64,000 bases of DNA, from the NCBI RefSeq assembly GCF_958445495.1, contig NZ_CAUCSQ010000015.1, positions 35,635 through 99,634 of the forward strand. Direction: 5' to 3'. Origin of the DNA: an uncultured Bacteroides sp. (GTDB lineage Bacteria > Bacteroidota > Bacteroidia > Bacteroidales > Bacteroidaceae). The notes beneath the pieces are model-generated. The model searched no databases. It was not told where the DNA came from and was given only the letters and a program-made list of their open reading frames with translations. Below are positions 17,544 to 26,772 of the stretch, piece by piece; position 1 is the stretch's first letter, and each line of letters starts with the position of its first letter. A program made the translations under genes and the position numbers.

Positions 17544-18242
17544 ATGAAGACAAGACTATATTCTATAAGCTGCGGTCTGGTTATCTTCTTTCTTTTGAAC
17601 GGCGGGATACTGTCGGCACAGCAGAGAGAACCCTTAGCGGAGCAGTGGAAAATTGAAGACGAGTCCTGCGCCCTTCAAGTGATAGAGCGGGCGGACACGT
17701 TGGAGCTGATAACGCCGGGCGGACTGACGATGTGGTACCGGCAACGCCTGACAGGCGACTATGAAATCAGTTACCGTGCCTGTCTGGTGATGGAAGGAGG
17801 AAAGTATGACCGCCTGAGCGACTTGAACTGTTTCTGGGCTGCCAACGACCCGGAGCATCCGGATAACCTCTTTGCCCGTTCCCGGTGGCGCAACGGCGTC
17901 TTTAAAAACTACAACACATTAAACCTTTTCTACGTTGGATACGGGGGAAATGATAATACTACCACTCGCTTCCGCCGGTACAGGGGAGAATATTACGGGA
18001 TAGAAGACGGGAAAGTAAAACCCCTGCTTCGGGAATATACGGACGCCCCGCACCTGCTGGTCCCCAACCGCTGGTATCATATCCGGATTCGTGTGGAAAA
18101 AGGGGCAACGACTTATTCCGTCGACGGCGAGGAACTGTTCCGTTACGCGATTCCCGCCGGGGGCGGAGGCGACGGGCACTTTGGGTTGCGCCTCTTGCAG
18201 AACCATATACTGTTTACCGATTTTAAGGCGGTTACACTTTGA
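17544..18242 (+). CDS. DUF6250 domain exported protein
   Basis: A 232-residue protein with a signal peptide (to about residue 25, LSAQQ). The rest is a single jelly-roll domain of the DUF6250 kind: MWYRQRLTGDYEISYRACL, DLNCFWAANDPEHPDNLF, then YHIRIRVEKGATTYSVDGEELF and a closing GHFGLRLLQNHILFTDFKAV. The concanavalin-like fold suggests glycan binding or cleavage (inference). It lies 36 bases before the PL8 lyase gene on the same strand and probably shares its transcript, pointing to glycosaminoglycan use. Confidence 0.65.
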   Translation: MKTRLYSISCGLVIFFLLNGGILSAQQREPLAEQWKIEDESCALQVIERADTLELITPGGLTMWYRQRLTGDYEISYRACLVMEGGKYDRLSDLNCFWAANDPEHPDNLFARSRWRNGVFKNYNTLNLFYVGYGGNDNTTTRFRRYRGEYYGIEDGKVKPLLREYTDAPHLLVPNRWYHIRIRVEKGATTYSVDGEELFRYAIPAGGGGDGHFGLRLLQNHILFTDFKAVTL

Positions 18243-18278
18243 TGACTGGACAATAAAACCTATAAGACAATAAAATCC

Positions 18279-21200
18279 ATGATGAAACAATCTTTTACCA
18301 GACGGGGAGCGATAACGCTGCTATCCCTTTTGTGTTTTACATTGCTCCGTGCGCAAGTAGTGACTGACGAGCGGATGTTCTCTTTTGAAGAACCGCAGGT
18401 TCCGGACTGTATTTCGGCCACCCAATCCCAACTGTCCATTTCCGATATACACTATAAAGACGGAAAATCTTCGATGGAATGGGCTTTTAATCCGGGAGCC
18501 GTATTGCAGTTGAAGAAAGACCTGAAATTTGAAAAGAAAGACCCCACCGGTAAGGATTTATATCTTTCGGCATTTATCGTATGGGTATATAATGAAGAAC
18601 CCCTGGATGCAGCCGTTGAGTTTGAATTTCTGAAAGACGGCAGGAAATGCACCTCTTTCCCCTTCCGCATCAATTTCAAAGGCTGGCGTGCGGCATGGGT
18701 CTGTTATGAACGCGACATGCAAGGCACGCCCGAAGAAGGGATGAACGAACTCCGCATTGTCGCCCCGAATGCAAAAGGACGCCTTTTCATCGACCATTTG
18801 ATTACCGCCACCAAAGTCGATGCACGCCAGCAGACAGCCGATTTGCAAGTGCCTTTTGTCAATGCCGGCACGAACAACCATTGGCTGGTAGTCTACAAAC
18901 ATTCTCTTTTGAAGCCGGACATCGAGCTGACTCCCGTTACGGACAAGCAGAAACAGGAAATGCAACTGTTGGAAAAGCGTTTCCGCGATATGAATTACAC
19001 GAAAGGCAAGATAACGGATAAAGAAGTGGAAACCATCCGGAAGAAATATGATTTTTACCGGATAACCTATAAGAACGGGCAAGTATCGGGAGTGCCTATC
19101 TACATGGTGCGCGCCTCCGAAGCCTATGAACGAATCATCCCCGGCTGGGACAAAGACATGCTGACCAAGCTGGGAGTGGAGATGCGCGCATATTTTGATT
19201 TGATGAAACGGATTGCCGTCGCATATAACAACAGTGAGGCGAAACCGGAGATTCATGAAGAGATGAAACGGAAATTCCTGGCTATGTACGACCATATCAC
19301 AGACCAGGGAGTGGCGTATGGCAGTTGTTGGGGCAACATCCACCATTACGGATACAGTGTCCGCGGGTTATATCTGGCATATTTCCTGATGAAAGACGTG
19401 TTGCGTGAAGCCGGGAAATTGCAGGAGGCCGAGCAGACCCTGCGCTGGTATGCGATAACGAACGAAGTCTATCCCAAACCGGAAGGGAACGGAATCGACA
19501 TGGATTCCTTCAATACGCAGACCGCCGGACGTATCGCAAGCATCCTGATGATGGAGGATACTCCCGAAAAGCTCCAATACCTGAAATCTTTTTCCCGCTG
19601 GATTGATTATGGCTGCCGCCCGGCTCCGGGACTGGCAGGCTCTTTTAAGACAGACGGCGGCGCTTTCCACCATCGCAACAATTATCCCGCCTATGCCGTC
19701 GGCGGGCTGGACGGGGCGACCAACATGATTTACCTTTTCAACCATACGGAGTTTGCCGTATCCGAGCTGGCGCATAAAACAGTGAAGGAAGTATTGCTTG
19801 CCATGCGTTTCTACTGCAATAAACTGAACTTCCCTTTATCGATGTCCGGACGGCATCCCGATGGAAAGGGAAAACTGGTCCCCATGCATTATGCGATGAT
19901 GGCGATTGCGGGAACTCCCGATGGAAAGGACGGTTTTGATAAAGAAATGGCATCCGCTTACCTGCGTCTCGTTTCGAACGAACCTGTCAAGGAACAGGAA
20001 CCGGAATACATGCCCCAAGTATCGAACACACGGGAACGTAAAATCGCGAAGCTGCTGGTGAAAAACGGTTTCCGTCCCGAACCGGACCCGCAAGGCAACC
20101 TGGCGTTGGGCTACGGATGCGTATCCGTACAGCGGCGTGGCAACTGGTCTGCCGTGGCACGCGGGCATTCGCGCTATCTTTGGGCGGCGGAACATTATTT
20201 GGGACATAATCTCTACGGCCGTTATCTGGCGCACGGCAGCTTGCAGGTTCTGACGGCAAAACCGGGCGAAATAGTGACTCCTGCCACCAGCGGATGGCAA
20301 CAGGAAGGATTCGACTGGAACCGTATTCCGGGTGTGACCTCTATCCATCTTCCTCTGGAACAGTTGAAAGCCAGAGTCCTGAATGTAGATACTTTCTCCG
20401 GCGTGGAAGAAATGCTCTATTCCGACGAAGCCTTCGCCGGCGGATTGTCCCAGGAGAAACAGAATGGAAACTTCGGTATGAAACTGCATGAGCACGATAA
20501 ATATAACGGCTCGCACCGGGCGCGTAAATCTTTCCATTTCATCGGAGGGACGATTGTTTGCCTGGGTTCGGACATTGAAAATGCCAATGCGGAATTCCCT
20601 ACGGAAACCACCGTCTTTCAGTTGGCCGTGAACGGCAAGGCGGCGCATGATTACTGGAAAAGCTATCAAGGTGGCGGGAATGTCTGGATAGACCATTTGG
20701 GAACCGGATATTACGTACCGGTCACCGCCAGGTTTGAAAAGAACTTTCCGCAATATTCCCGTATGCAGGACACAGGCAAGGAAACGAAAGGGGACTGGGT
20801 GTCATTGGTTGTAGAACATGGGAAAGCCCCTAAAGGAGGAAGTTATGAATATGCGATTGTGCCGCAGGCCACTGAAAGCGCAATGAAAGCCTTCGCTGCA
20901 AAGCCTGCATACGAAGTGTTGAAACAAGACCGTGACGCCCATATCGTCCATTCGCCGGCCGAGCGTGTGTATTCTTACGTGCTTTTTGAAACCCCTCAGG
21001 CCGTGTTGCCCGGCGAATTGCTGCAACGGACGGATACCTCCTGCCTGGTGATGATTCGCGAGAAGTCATCGGATAAAATGCTGCTGACCGTGGCGCAGCC
21101 GGATTTGGCATTGTATCGCGGTCCGAGCGACGAAGCCTTCGATAAAGACGGGAAACGGATTGAACGCAGCATCTATTCCCGTCCGTGGATTAATAACGAG

Positions 21201-21356
21201 AGCGGCGAGATTCCGGTGACCGTTACGTTGAAAGGACGCTGGGAGGTAGCGGAGACGCCTTTCTGCAAAGTGCTTTCGGCAGATAAAAAACAGACAGTCA
21301 TACGTTTCACCTGCAAGGACGGAGCCAGCTTTGAAACGGAGCTAAGGAGGAAATAA
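18279..21356 (+). CDS. Polysaccharide lyase family 8, chondroitin ABC lyase
   Basis: A 1025-residue exported enzyme (signal peptide to about residue 25) with the order N-terminal beta-sandwich (about 30-180), alpha/alpha toroid (about 230-600) and C-terminal beta domains. The active-site set of chondroitin ABC lyases is present: His465 and Tyr472 in FHHRNNYPAY, Arg525 in MSGRHPDGK, and probably Glu638 in YLWAAEHYL. The His-Tyr and His-Arg spacings (7 and 60) agree with those I recall for Proteus vulgaris ABC lyase (7 and 59). It breaks chondroitin/dermatan sulfate, and usually hyaluronan, by beta-elimination to unsaturated disaccharides. It is transcribed away from the main PUL block and is the likely counterpart of BT3324 (from memory). 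Confidence 0.88.
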   Translation: MMKQSFTRRGAITLLSLLCFTLLRAQVVTDERMFSFEEPQVPDCISATQSQLSISDIHYKDGKSSMEWAFNPGAVLQLKKDLKFEKKDPTGKDLYLSAFIVWVYNEEPLDAAVEFEFLKDGRKCTSFPFRINFKGWRAAWVCYERDMQGTPEEGMNELRIVAPNAKGRLFIDHLITATKVDARQQTADLQVPFVNAGTNNHWLVVYKHSLLKPDIELTPVTDKQKQEMQLLEKRFRDMNYTKGKITDKEVETIRKKYDFYRITYKNGQVSGVPIYMVRASEAYERIIPGWDKDMLTKLGVEMRAYFDLMKRIAVAYNNSEAKPEIHEEMKRKFLAMYDHITDQGVAYGSCWGNIHHYGYSVRGLYLAYFLMKDVLREAGKLQEAEQTLRWYAITNEVYPKPEGNGIDMDSFNTQTAGRIASILMMEDTPEKLQYLKSFSRWIDYGCRPAPGLAGSFKTDGGAFHHRNNYPAYAVGGLDGATNMIYLFNHTEFAVSELAHKTVKEVLLAMRFYCNKLNFPLSMSGRHPDGKGKLVPMHYAMMAIAGTPDGKDGFDKEMASAYLRLVSNEPVKEQEPEYMPQVSNTRERKIAKLLVKNGFRPEPDPQGNLALGYGCVSVQRRGNWSAVARGHSRYLWAAEHYLGHNLYGRYLAHGSLQVLTAKPGEIVTPATSGWQQEGFDWNRIPGVTSIHLPLEQLKARVLNVDTFSGVEEMLYSDEAFAGGLSQEKQNGNFGMKLHEHDKYNGSHRARKSFHFIGGTIVCLGSDIENANAEFPTETTVFQLAVNGKAAHDYWKSYQGGGNVWIDHLGTGYYVPVTARFEKNFPQYSRMQDTGKETKGDWVSLVVEHGKAPKGGSYEYAIVPQATESAMKAFAAKPAYEVLKQDRDAHIVHSPAERVYSYVLFETPQAVLPGELLQRTDTSCLVMIREKSSDKMLLTVAQPDLALYRGPSDEAFDKDGKRIERSIYSRPWINNESGEIPVTVTLKGRWEVAETPFCKVLSADKKQTVIRFTCKDGASFETELRRK

Positions 21357-21392
21357 CCGGGTGTTTCGGGGGTGTATCGGTTTCCACTTATT

Positions 21393-21614
21393 GGAACTAC
21401 AGTTTCTACAGTATGAAACTCTAGTTCCAATAGAAAGAAACTGAAGTTTCGTCCGTATGGAAACTCCAGTTTCCATGCAATAGAAACTCTGGTTCCATGC
21501 AGCAGAAACTCTAGTTTCATGCAGCAGAAACTCTAGTTTCATACAGCAGAAACTTTGGTTTCATACAGTAGGAACTTTGGTTTCATACAGTAGAGATTAT
21601 AGTTTCAAGCGTAT
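21393..21614. repeat. 22-bp tandem palindromic repeat array, ten units
   Basis: Ten units of 22 bp, each a 14-bp hyphenated palindrome (best form GAAACTCTAGTTTC) plus an 8-bp spacer (best form ATACAGCA or ATGCAGCA). Cores start at 21393, 21415, 21437, 21460, 21483, 21505, 21527, 21549, 21571 and 21593. The central units are most alike and the edges have drifted (for example GAGATTATAGTTTC in the last). Only the unit at 21460 breaks the spacing, by two extra bases. The array fills the gap between the convergent PL8 and porin genes. Both DNA strands would give a string of small hairpins. The remaining 21615-21738 shows nothing I can name. Confidence 0.9.
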
Positions 21615-21738
21615 GGACCGTACTGTACTGGATTTAGTTGACAACTTCGCTTGTTATACCTAAGTTGGTTTACCCGATATTTCTTAAAACTTGGATAAGT
21701 TTACTTGCCCCTTTGTAATTCCTGTATAAGTTGTCTTT

Positions 21739-22995
21739 TTAGAACATAAACATGGCAACCGCCACTATACGGTTATTGCATACGGCGTGCGTATCCTTGA
21801 TTTTCCCGTCGGACACGTTGAGAGAGCCGTACCATGCGGAACTCAATGTATATTCCAGGCCGAATTTCCAATGGGCGATGTTGTATGTCAGTTCTGCACC
21901 GGCGGTCACAAGCTGGTCGAGGTTCGTTCCCGTTCCATACAGCCGCGCTTCTCCGTCGGGAGCATATAAAGCGTCGCTTGTTCCCATATTCTTGGCATAT
22001 CCGATAAAGATGCCGGGTTTCCATTTTTGCCCGTAAACCACGTTCAGCCAAGAGCTGGAGAAACGAATCGGAGTATATTTCTGTTCTCCCGTACGCTCGT
22101 CGGCAGACTTAATGCCGAATCCGCCTAAACCGGACGCTTGCGTGAGGTTGGACCCCAATACGCTTTTAGCCCCCACAAACCAGTTTTTACAAGTATATTT
22201 TACGTGCGCTTCGTAAGAGAGCGTGGTGATGCGTTCGTCCACCTTGTATTTGTTGCCGTTGCTTCCGACGGCTTCCGTCCGTGGCTTTAACGACAATAAT
22301 TCGATTCCCGCCCCGGCAAGCAGACCTCCGTTTTTATAGTCGGCTCCGATGTAAATCTCCGGCAAGCAGCTTTTCTTTATGTATTCCTGGCTCTTTTTGC
22401 TCTTGGCGGGATTGTCCGGGTCAATGCCTTGGGACAGATATTGGGATTGCCATACGGCAGCACCTGTCAACTGGAAATTCTTGTTTGCGTAACGGTAACG
22501 AATCTGCGGCGCGCGGCTGAACGGCTGGAAGGGAGCGCCTACGGACAGGTTGAGAATCTGTGGCGAGACATCCCCGAATAACGGATGCCAGGTCTGGCCG
22601 AGCAGGAGGGCGGACTTCCCCCAATCCAGATTCATGTAAGCATGGCGGAGACGGATAACCGAATAGGAAGTCCCCGTACCGCGGAAATCGACTTCTACCT
22701 TGGCGGATGTTTTGGCCGTTCCCAACTTGGGACCGGCGACGTCTACCCCCAGGCGTGAATAAAGCGTGTAGAAATTACTGTTGGGAGTAGCATTCAGGTC
22801 ATTCCCGTTTTCGTCGCGGACCTTGTCTTTCGGATACATATAGAACAGCCCGTCTACCGTTTCTTCATTCGCCCGGCTGTTGTAATAGAGGTCCGTGCGA
22901 ATCTGGCCGTAAAACTTGAATTTGAAGTCCTTGTCTTGTGAGAAACCGCCTGCCGCCATTGTCAGGCAGAGAGAAAGTAAAATGTATTTTTTCAT
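21739..22995 (-). CDS. Outer-membrane beta-barrel porin-like protein
   Basis: A 418-residue protein with a clear signal peptide (MKKYILLSLCLTMAAGGFSQ) and amphipathic strands through to a terminal ...VAMFMF. The order (FKFYGQIRTDLYYNSR, YSRLGVDVAGP, KVEVDFRG, IRLRHAYMNLDWGKSALLLGQTW) is that of DcaP-like or phosphate-selective-type porins. The ATG at 22995 begins the signal peptide; nine upstream codons are spurious. It has its own promoter box and may carry small oligosaccharides or anions. Its place inside the split chondroitin locus may or may not be meaningful. Confidence 0.7.
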   Translation of the reverse strand: MKKYILLSLCLTMAAGGFSQDKDFKFKFYGQIRTDLYYNSRANEETVDGLFYMYPKDKVRDENGNDLNATPNSNFYTLYSRLGVDVAGPKLGTAKTSAKVEVDFRGTGTSYSVIRLRHAYMNLDWGKSALLLGQTWHPLFGDVSPQILNLSVGAPFQPFSRAPQIRYRYANKNFQLTGAAVWQSQYLSQGIDPDNPAKSKKSQEYIKKSCLPEIYIGADYKNGGLLAGAGIELLSLKPRTEAVGSNGNKYKVDERITTLSYEAHVKYTCKNWFVGAKSVLGSNLTQASGLGGFGIKSADERTGEQKYTPIRFSSSWLNVVYGQKWKPGIFIGYAKNMGTSDALYAPDGEARLYGTGTNLDQLVTAGAELTYNIAHWKFGLEYTLSSAWYGSLNVSDGKIKDTHAVCNNRIVAVAMFMF

Positions 22996-23019
22996 AATGT
23001 GCTTGTTTATAAACGGGCG

Positions 23020-23027
23020 CAAAATTA
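23020..23027 (-). promoter_or_regulatory. Promoter -7 box for the porin-like gene
   Basis: TAATTTTG on the minus strand matches TAnnTTTG; leader of about 20 nt before the ATG at 22995. Confidence 0.45.
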
Positions 23028-23049
23028 CATAAAATAACTGGCAATCAGT

Positions 23050-23994
23050 TTATAATTCATCAAAAAAGGCATGGATTGCCCGGTTATATTTATCAAGGCT
23101 CGTACTTTTATGAATCGCTTTCAATGGTTTTTTGCCTGCATCCGGCATCAGGTATTCCCAGAAAACCTTCATCTTGTTGAGAAGTTGGGCGTCGCCTCCT
23201 TCCAGTTGAGCGGCATACCGCTCATAGACCGATGCGTGCATGGCGTACAGCTTTTCTTTTATCTCGTCGGGCGTCAGGCTGCGGTTCTCCTTGTATTCCG
23301 TGGCTAAAGCCGGATTTGCGAGCAACCCTCTGCCTATCATGACTCCCGCTACTGCCGGAAACAGCTTTTGAATCCGGCGGATGTCTTCCGGGCTGTCGAT
23401 GTCGCCGTTGTAGATAAGCGGATGCCTGCAAAGGTGCAGGAAAGCGGCAAATCCTTCGAGGTCCGCCTTTCCTTTATATTGCTGTTTTCCCAGACGGGGA
23501 TGCATGGTTATATGCCGCAAGGGAAAATCATTGATGACGGGCGCCAGTGCGAGGCATTCGTCCGGACGTTCCCAACCCAGTCTCATCTTTACCGAGAAGC
23601 TTATCCGGGGATATTTCAGGGTCAGCTCCAGCAGCGCTTTCACTTCTTCCGGGTAAGGAAGGAGGCCGGAGCCGTTATGGCGTTTGGCCAGCATAGGGAA
23701 GGGACACCCCAGATTGATGTCTGCTTCCGTGTATCCTTTCTCGATGAAAAGGGACAAAACCGCTTCCGCTTTCTCTGGTGTCGGGGCTATTAACTGGGGG
23801 ATTAGGCGGGGAACGCGGTTTTCGGCAGGTTCGAGGCCGCGGATGTCTTTGCGGCGGAAGCCTTCCTTTTCCAGTCGGACGAAAGGCGTGTAATAAACAT
23901 CTGCGCCACCGAAGCAAGCGGCGTGCGCATTCCGGTAAACTACTTCGGTATAGCCTTGTAACGGGGCGAAGTGGATAGGGAGGATTTCTTGCAT
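23050..23994 (-). CDS. tRNA-dihydrouridine synthase
   Basis: A 314-residue FMN-dependent TIM-barrel enzyme that reduces uridine to dihydrouridine in tRNA D-loops. The N-terminal FAPLQGYTEVVYRNA segment, the catalytic cysteine in INLGCPFPMLAKRHNGSGLL, SFSVKMRLGW, the ITMHPRLGKQQYKGKAD helix-strand and GVMIGRGLLANPAL follow the Dus pattern. The ATG at 23994 was chosen; six codons upstream lie in the promoter region. This housekeeping gene, with the porin-like gene, separates the two halves of the chondroitin locus. Confidence 0.88.
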   Translation of the reverse strand: MQEILPIHFAPLQGYTEVVYRNAHAACFGGADVYYTPFVRLEKEGFRRKDIRGLEPAENRVPRLIPQLIAPTPEKAEAVLSLFIEKGYTEADINLGCPFPMLAKRHNGSGLLPYPEEVKALLELTLKYPRISFSVKMRLGWERPDECLALAPVINDFPLRHITMHPRLGKQQYKGKADLEGFAAFLHLCRHPLIYNGDIDSPEDIRRIQKLFPAVAGVMIGRGLLANPALATEYKENRSLTPDEIKEKLYAMHASVYERYAAQLEGGDAQLLNKMKVFWEYLMPDAGKKPLKAIHKSTSLDKYNRAIHAFFDEL

Positions 23995-24009
23995 TGCGTC
24001 ATTTTTGTG

Positions 24010-24017
24010 CAAACTTA
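24010..24017 (-). promoter_or_regulatory. Promoter -7 box for the Dus gene
   Basis: TAAGTTTG on the minus strand matches TAnnTTTG, with a very short leader of about 10 nt to the ATG at 23994. Confidence 0.4.
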
Positions 24018-24095
24018 CATATAATCGGTGATTTATGTACCGGTTGGATGCGGAAATCTGTTTCTTCCGGCAGGGAAAAGCCCGGAAAAATAAAA

Positions 24096-24119
24096 GAGAG
24101 GAACCTCCCGGTCCCTCCC
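24096..24119 (-). terminator. Rho-independent terminator of the SusCD operon
   Basis: On the minus strand GGGAGGGACC pairs with GGTTCCTCTC (two G-T pairs) around a 4-nt loop, followed by ttttattttt. It closes the operon whose last gene ends at 24195. Confidence 0.75.
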
Positions 24120-24194
24120 TTTCAGGGGGTTAAATTGATTAAAGTCCAATTCTTATATACGTTTTTATTCCAGGTTAGAAAAACTGTGTAAAGT

Positions 24195-26756
24195 TCATTT
24201 GAGTGCATTCAGCCAGCCCGGTACATATCCCAGGCGGTTGCGTAACTGTGCTTCATAAAGGGAATACGGCTCTACGGGCGTCCCGTTGCTTTCGAGGCGT
24301 TTCATTTCCGATGAGTTGAATGCAAGGGACTCTCCGTGGAAACCTACCACGATGGGTGGCATGAATTTCCACCAATAGCCGTTGGCGTCCCACCAAGAGA
24401 AGCCGTTGCTGTCGATGTCGGGGTCGGTTTGTACACGGGTCGCGTGGAAATTCCAGATAGTCAGGTTCTCCATGTGATTGGGCATCTGTGCGGAATCTCC
24501 TCCTTGCCTCCAGTGCATGAATCCTCCGGTGCAGCGGTCAATCAGGGTAGCGCGGGGTTGTGTGGCATGCGACTCGAAACAGGAATCGTCTCCCCATCGT
24601 ACATTCCATATCACGGCTCCCATGCTCTGTTTGGATACACCGCAAGCGTGGTACTGTCCTACGTTGGACTGGTATGTGCCCAGCGTCGCTTCTCCTTCTC
24701 CTTTTTTCAGCGTGTATCCGTCGCTGTTCTCCGTTACTTTTCCGATGAAAATGCGGGAAGACGCCTGCGAACGGATGGAGGCATGTCCGCGGTTGCCGCC
24801 GATTTGTATGTCGTATGCCGAGCAGTTCGCCGAGTTTGTGATGGACAAAGCTTCGCTGACGCTCTCGAAATTGACGCGCCGTATCCAGGAATTGGTAAGG
24901 CGTATGAAGTCTATCAGCTTGAAACCGCCGTCGTCTATATCAGACCCGTGGTGGATGAATTTCTCTTTCGCGTGTCCTTTGAAGGTGAGGTCTTCCACGC
25001 CGACATTTTCATAATGGGGGTATTTCGCTATTTTCCAGCCCCAGTCTTTGTTGACGGCGTGCATGATAGGTTCTTTGAAAGTAATCTTGTTGCCGCTTAT
25101 TCTTTCAATCTGGTGGTACTCGTAAATCTGGATGCCTTTGGTTTTGATGTTGGGAGTTCCTCCTCCCTGTATGTTGATGTCTTGCCATTGATGCGGCGCC
25201 AGTTCTTCGTTAATGACATCATCGTTCGTATTCTCTAATATCAGGCATACCCAGTCGCCGTTTTTCAGGCCGCTGGCGGTAGCGGTGACGGTCTTGCTTC
25301 CTATCGGGGCGTCTTCGGTGACAGGACTGGCACCTTTTTCGGACCAACTGCTGTTATGTTTGAATTCCAGCATCACGGGAGATTTCCACATCTCCGTTTC
25401 CGGGTTCGGGGAGTTGTTGGCGACGGTCATTTCGAGTGTCGTCTTGTCCCTGCCGGCTCCTTTAATCACGATGTTGCCCATAGACATCCGGATTGTCTTG
25501 TCTTTGGATTCTTTGTCTTGCAGGATATAGTTGCCTTCGGGAAAGTAGATGATGGCTCTGGCATTCTCGTTGGTGTACCGGTCTGTCGCTCCTCCATCTT
25601 CCTGTGATATATTAATATCAGTGCCGGCAATTTCTGCCAGCACTTTCATAAACGCTTCCCGGTCAGACTGCCCGTCGTCGGGAATAGCTCCGTAATCCGT
25701 AACGTTGTAGACTTTGTATCCTTGCGCTTGCAAGGTTGCCGTTTCGGGCGGGGAGGCTTCCCCGCGCATGTATCCTGCATACGAAAAGTCGAGCAGGACA
25801 TTTTTCTCATTGCCGCTGACGAACTCTTGCCAGGCCAGTGTGGCGTTTGCATCAATGGCGGTAGTCAGCAGCTTGACCGGAAGCTTGACTATCCGGCAGT
25901 AGCCTTCCTTCGAGAATATCTTGATGCAGAGCTGGTCTTCATACTCTTCTCCTCTCGCGTTGTTCTTGGGAGCGGTTACGGTGAGTTTCGTTTCTTCCAG
26001 CTTGATGCCCCATGTCTGATTTTCGATGATTGCAGTTTCCACGTTGGCTTGTTCCACAATGAATTCCTGTGTCTGTCCGAGTCCGAATGTTACTGTTCCG
26101 GTGTGCTGGATGTTCAGGTAGAAGTCCTGGCCGTAGATGGCGACTGTCACTTGGCTGCCGTCGGCGCGGATGGTAAACGTGATTTGTCCTGTCGCTTCGT
26201 CTATGGTTACGTTGCTGAACACGGAACTGGCACTGGCTACCGCTTGTGTGCCGTCGGCAATCTGGTTATTGCCCAGCTTTTCCCATGTGGCGCCGTTGTC
26301 TGTGGAAACCAGCCAGAATCCGTTTGCATCGACTTTCATTTTCGGGCTTACGCCTTCTGCCCCGGTTTCGGGTATGGCGCTTACAGGTTCGTCATTGACG
26401 AGCAGCTCCGTGGTTACTCCGTTGATTGTATAGGCCCAGTTGCCCGCTGCGTTGACGCTGAATAACGGCATGTTGTCCATATTGACCTCGCCGCTGTATA
26501 TGTTCACGGTTTCCCCGTTGCTCAATTCTATCGTGTAGTTCCCTAATTCGTCTTGGGTATAGCCTACCACCAGAATCTTTCCGCTTACCATCTGCTGGTA
26601 ATTGCTGATGTCCGTGTTCATCTGTTCTATGCTTGCCTCCAGGTTGGCAACCCGTTCTTTCAGGTTGTCGATGTCGGAACGCAAGTCATCCCGTTCGTCG
26701 CACGAATAGAGTGCGACGAGGAGGACTGTACATATTAATGATATTACTTTTTTCAT
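24195..26756 (-). CDS. DUF4988/DUF4955 beta-helix lipoprotein, PL29-like lyase candidate
   Basis: An 853-residue lipoprotein (lipobox ALYSC). It starts with a DUF4988 coiled coil (residues 20-60, DDLRSDIDNLKERVANLEAS). A beta-sandwich region to about 330 follows, then a pectate-lyase-superfamily start (KVYNVTDYGAIPDDGQSD) and a long right-handed beta-helix with a DUF4955 C-terminus. In B. thetaiotaomicron the protein at this place (BT3328) founded lyase family PL29, active on chondroitin, dermatan and hyaluronan; I match it by gene order and domain plan from memory, not by alignment. It is likely on the cell surface and does the first cut. Last gene of the SusCD operon. Confidence 0.65.
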   Translation of the reverse strand: MKKVISLICTVLLVALYSCDERDDLRSDIDNLKERVANLEASIEQMNTDISNYQQMVSGKILVVGYTQDELGNYTIELSNGETVNIYSGEVNMDNMPLFSVNAAGNWAYTINGVTTELLVNDEPVSAIPETGAEGVSPKMKVDANGFWLVSTDNGATWEKLGNNQIADGTQAVASASSVFSNVTIDEATGQITFTIRADGSQVTVAIYGQDFYLNIQHTGTVTFGLGQTQEFIVEQANVETAIIENQTWGIKLEETKLTVTAPKNNARGEEYEDQLCIKIFSKEGYCRIVKLPVKLLTTAIDANATLAWQEFVSGNEKNVLLDFSYAGYMRGEASPPETATLQAQGYKVYNVTDYGAIPDDGQSDREAFMKVLAEIAGTDINISQEDGGATDRYTNENARAIIYFPEGNYILQDKESKDKTIRMSMGNIVIKGAGRDKTTLEMTVANNSPNPETEMWKSPVMLEFKHNSSWSEKGASPVTEDAPIGSKTVTATASGLKNGDWVCLILENTNDDVINEELAPHQWQDINIQGGGTPNIKTKGIQIYEYHQIERISGNKITFKEPIMHAVNKDWGWKIAKYPHYENVGVEDLTFKGHAKEKFIHHGSDIDDGGFKLIDFIRLTNSWIRRVNFESVSEALSITNSANCSAYDIQIGGNRGHASIRSQASSRIFIGKVTENSDGYTLKKGEGEATLGTYQSNVGQYHACGVSKQSMGAVIWNVRWGDDSCFESHATQPRATLIDRCTGGFMHWRQGGDSAQMPNHMENLTIWNFHATRVQTDPDIDSNGFSWWDANGYWWKFMPPIVVGFHGESLAFNSSEMKRLESNGTPVEPYSLYEAQLRNRLGYVPGWLNALK

Positions 26757-26772
26757 ATTTCAATCCGTGGTA

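Noticed and set aside
19836..20753. 305-codon open frame on the minus strand opposite the PL8 gene
   Set aside because: Antisense shadow in a G+C-richer gene; the active-site residues of PL8 show that the plus strand is coding.
21173..21542. Minus-strand open frames of 66 and 115 codons with a repeating M-K-L-E-F-L-L type peptide
   Set aside because: They are translations of the 22-bp repeat array plus PL8 antisense, without any coding signal.
21393..21614. Possible CRISPR array
   Set aside because: The 8-bp parts between palindromes are themselves conserved, the repeat is too short, and no cas genes are in the window.
24336..25238. 300-codon open frame on the plus strand opposite the DUF4955 lyase candidate
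   Set aside because: Antisense shadow of a well-supported lipoprotein gene, with no domain or start signal of its own.
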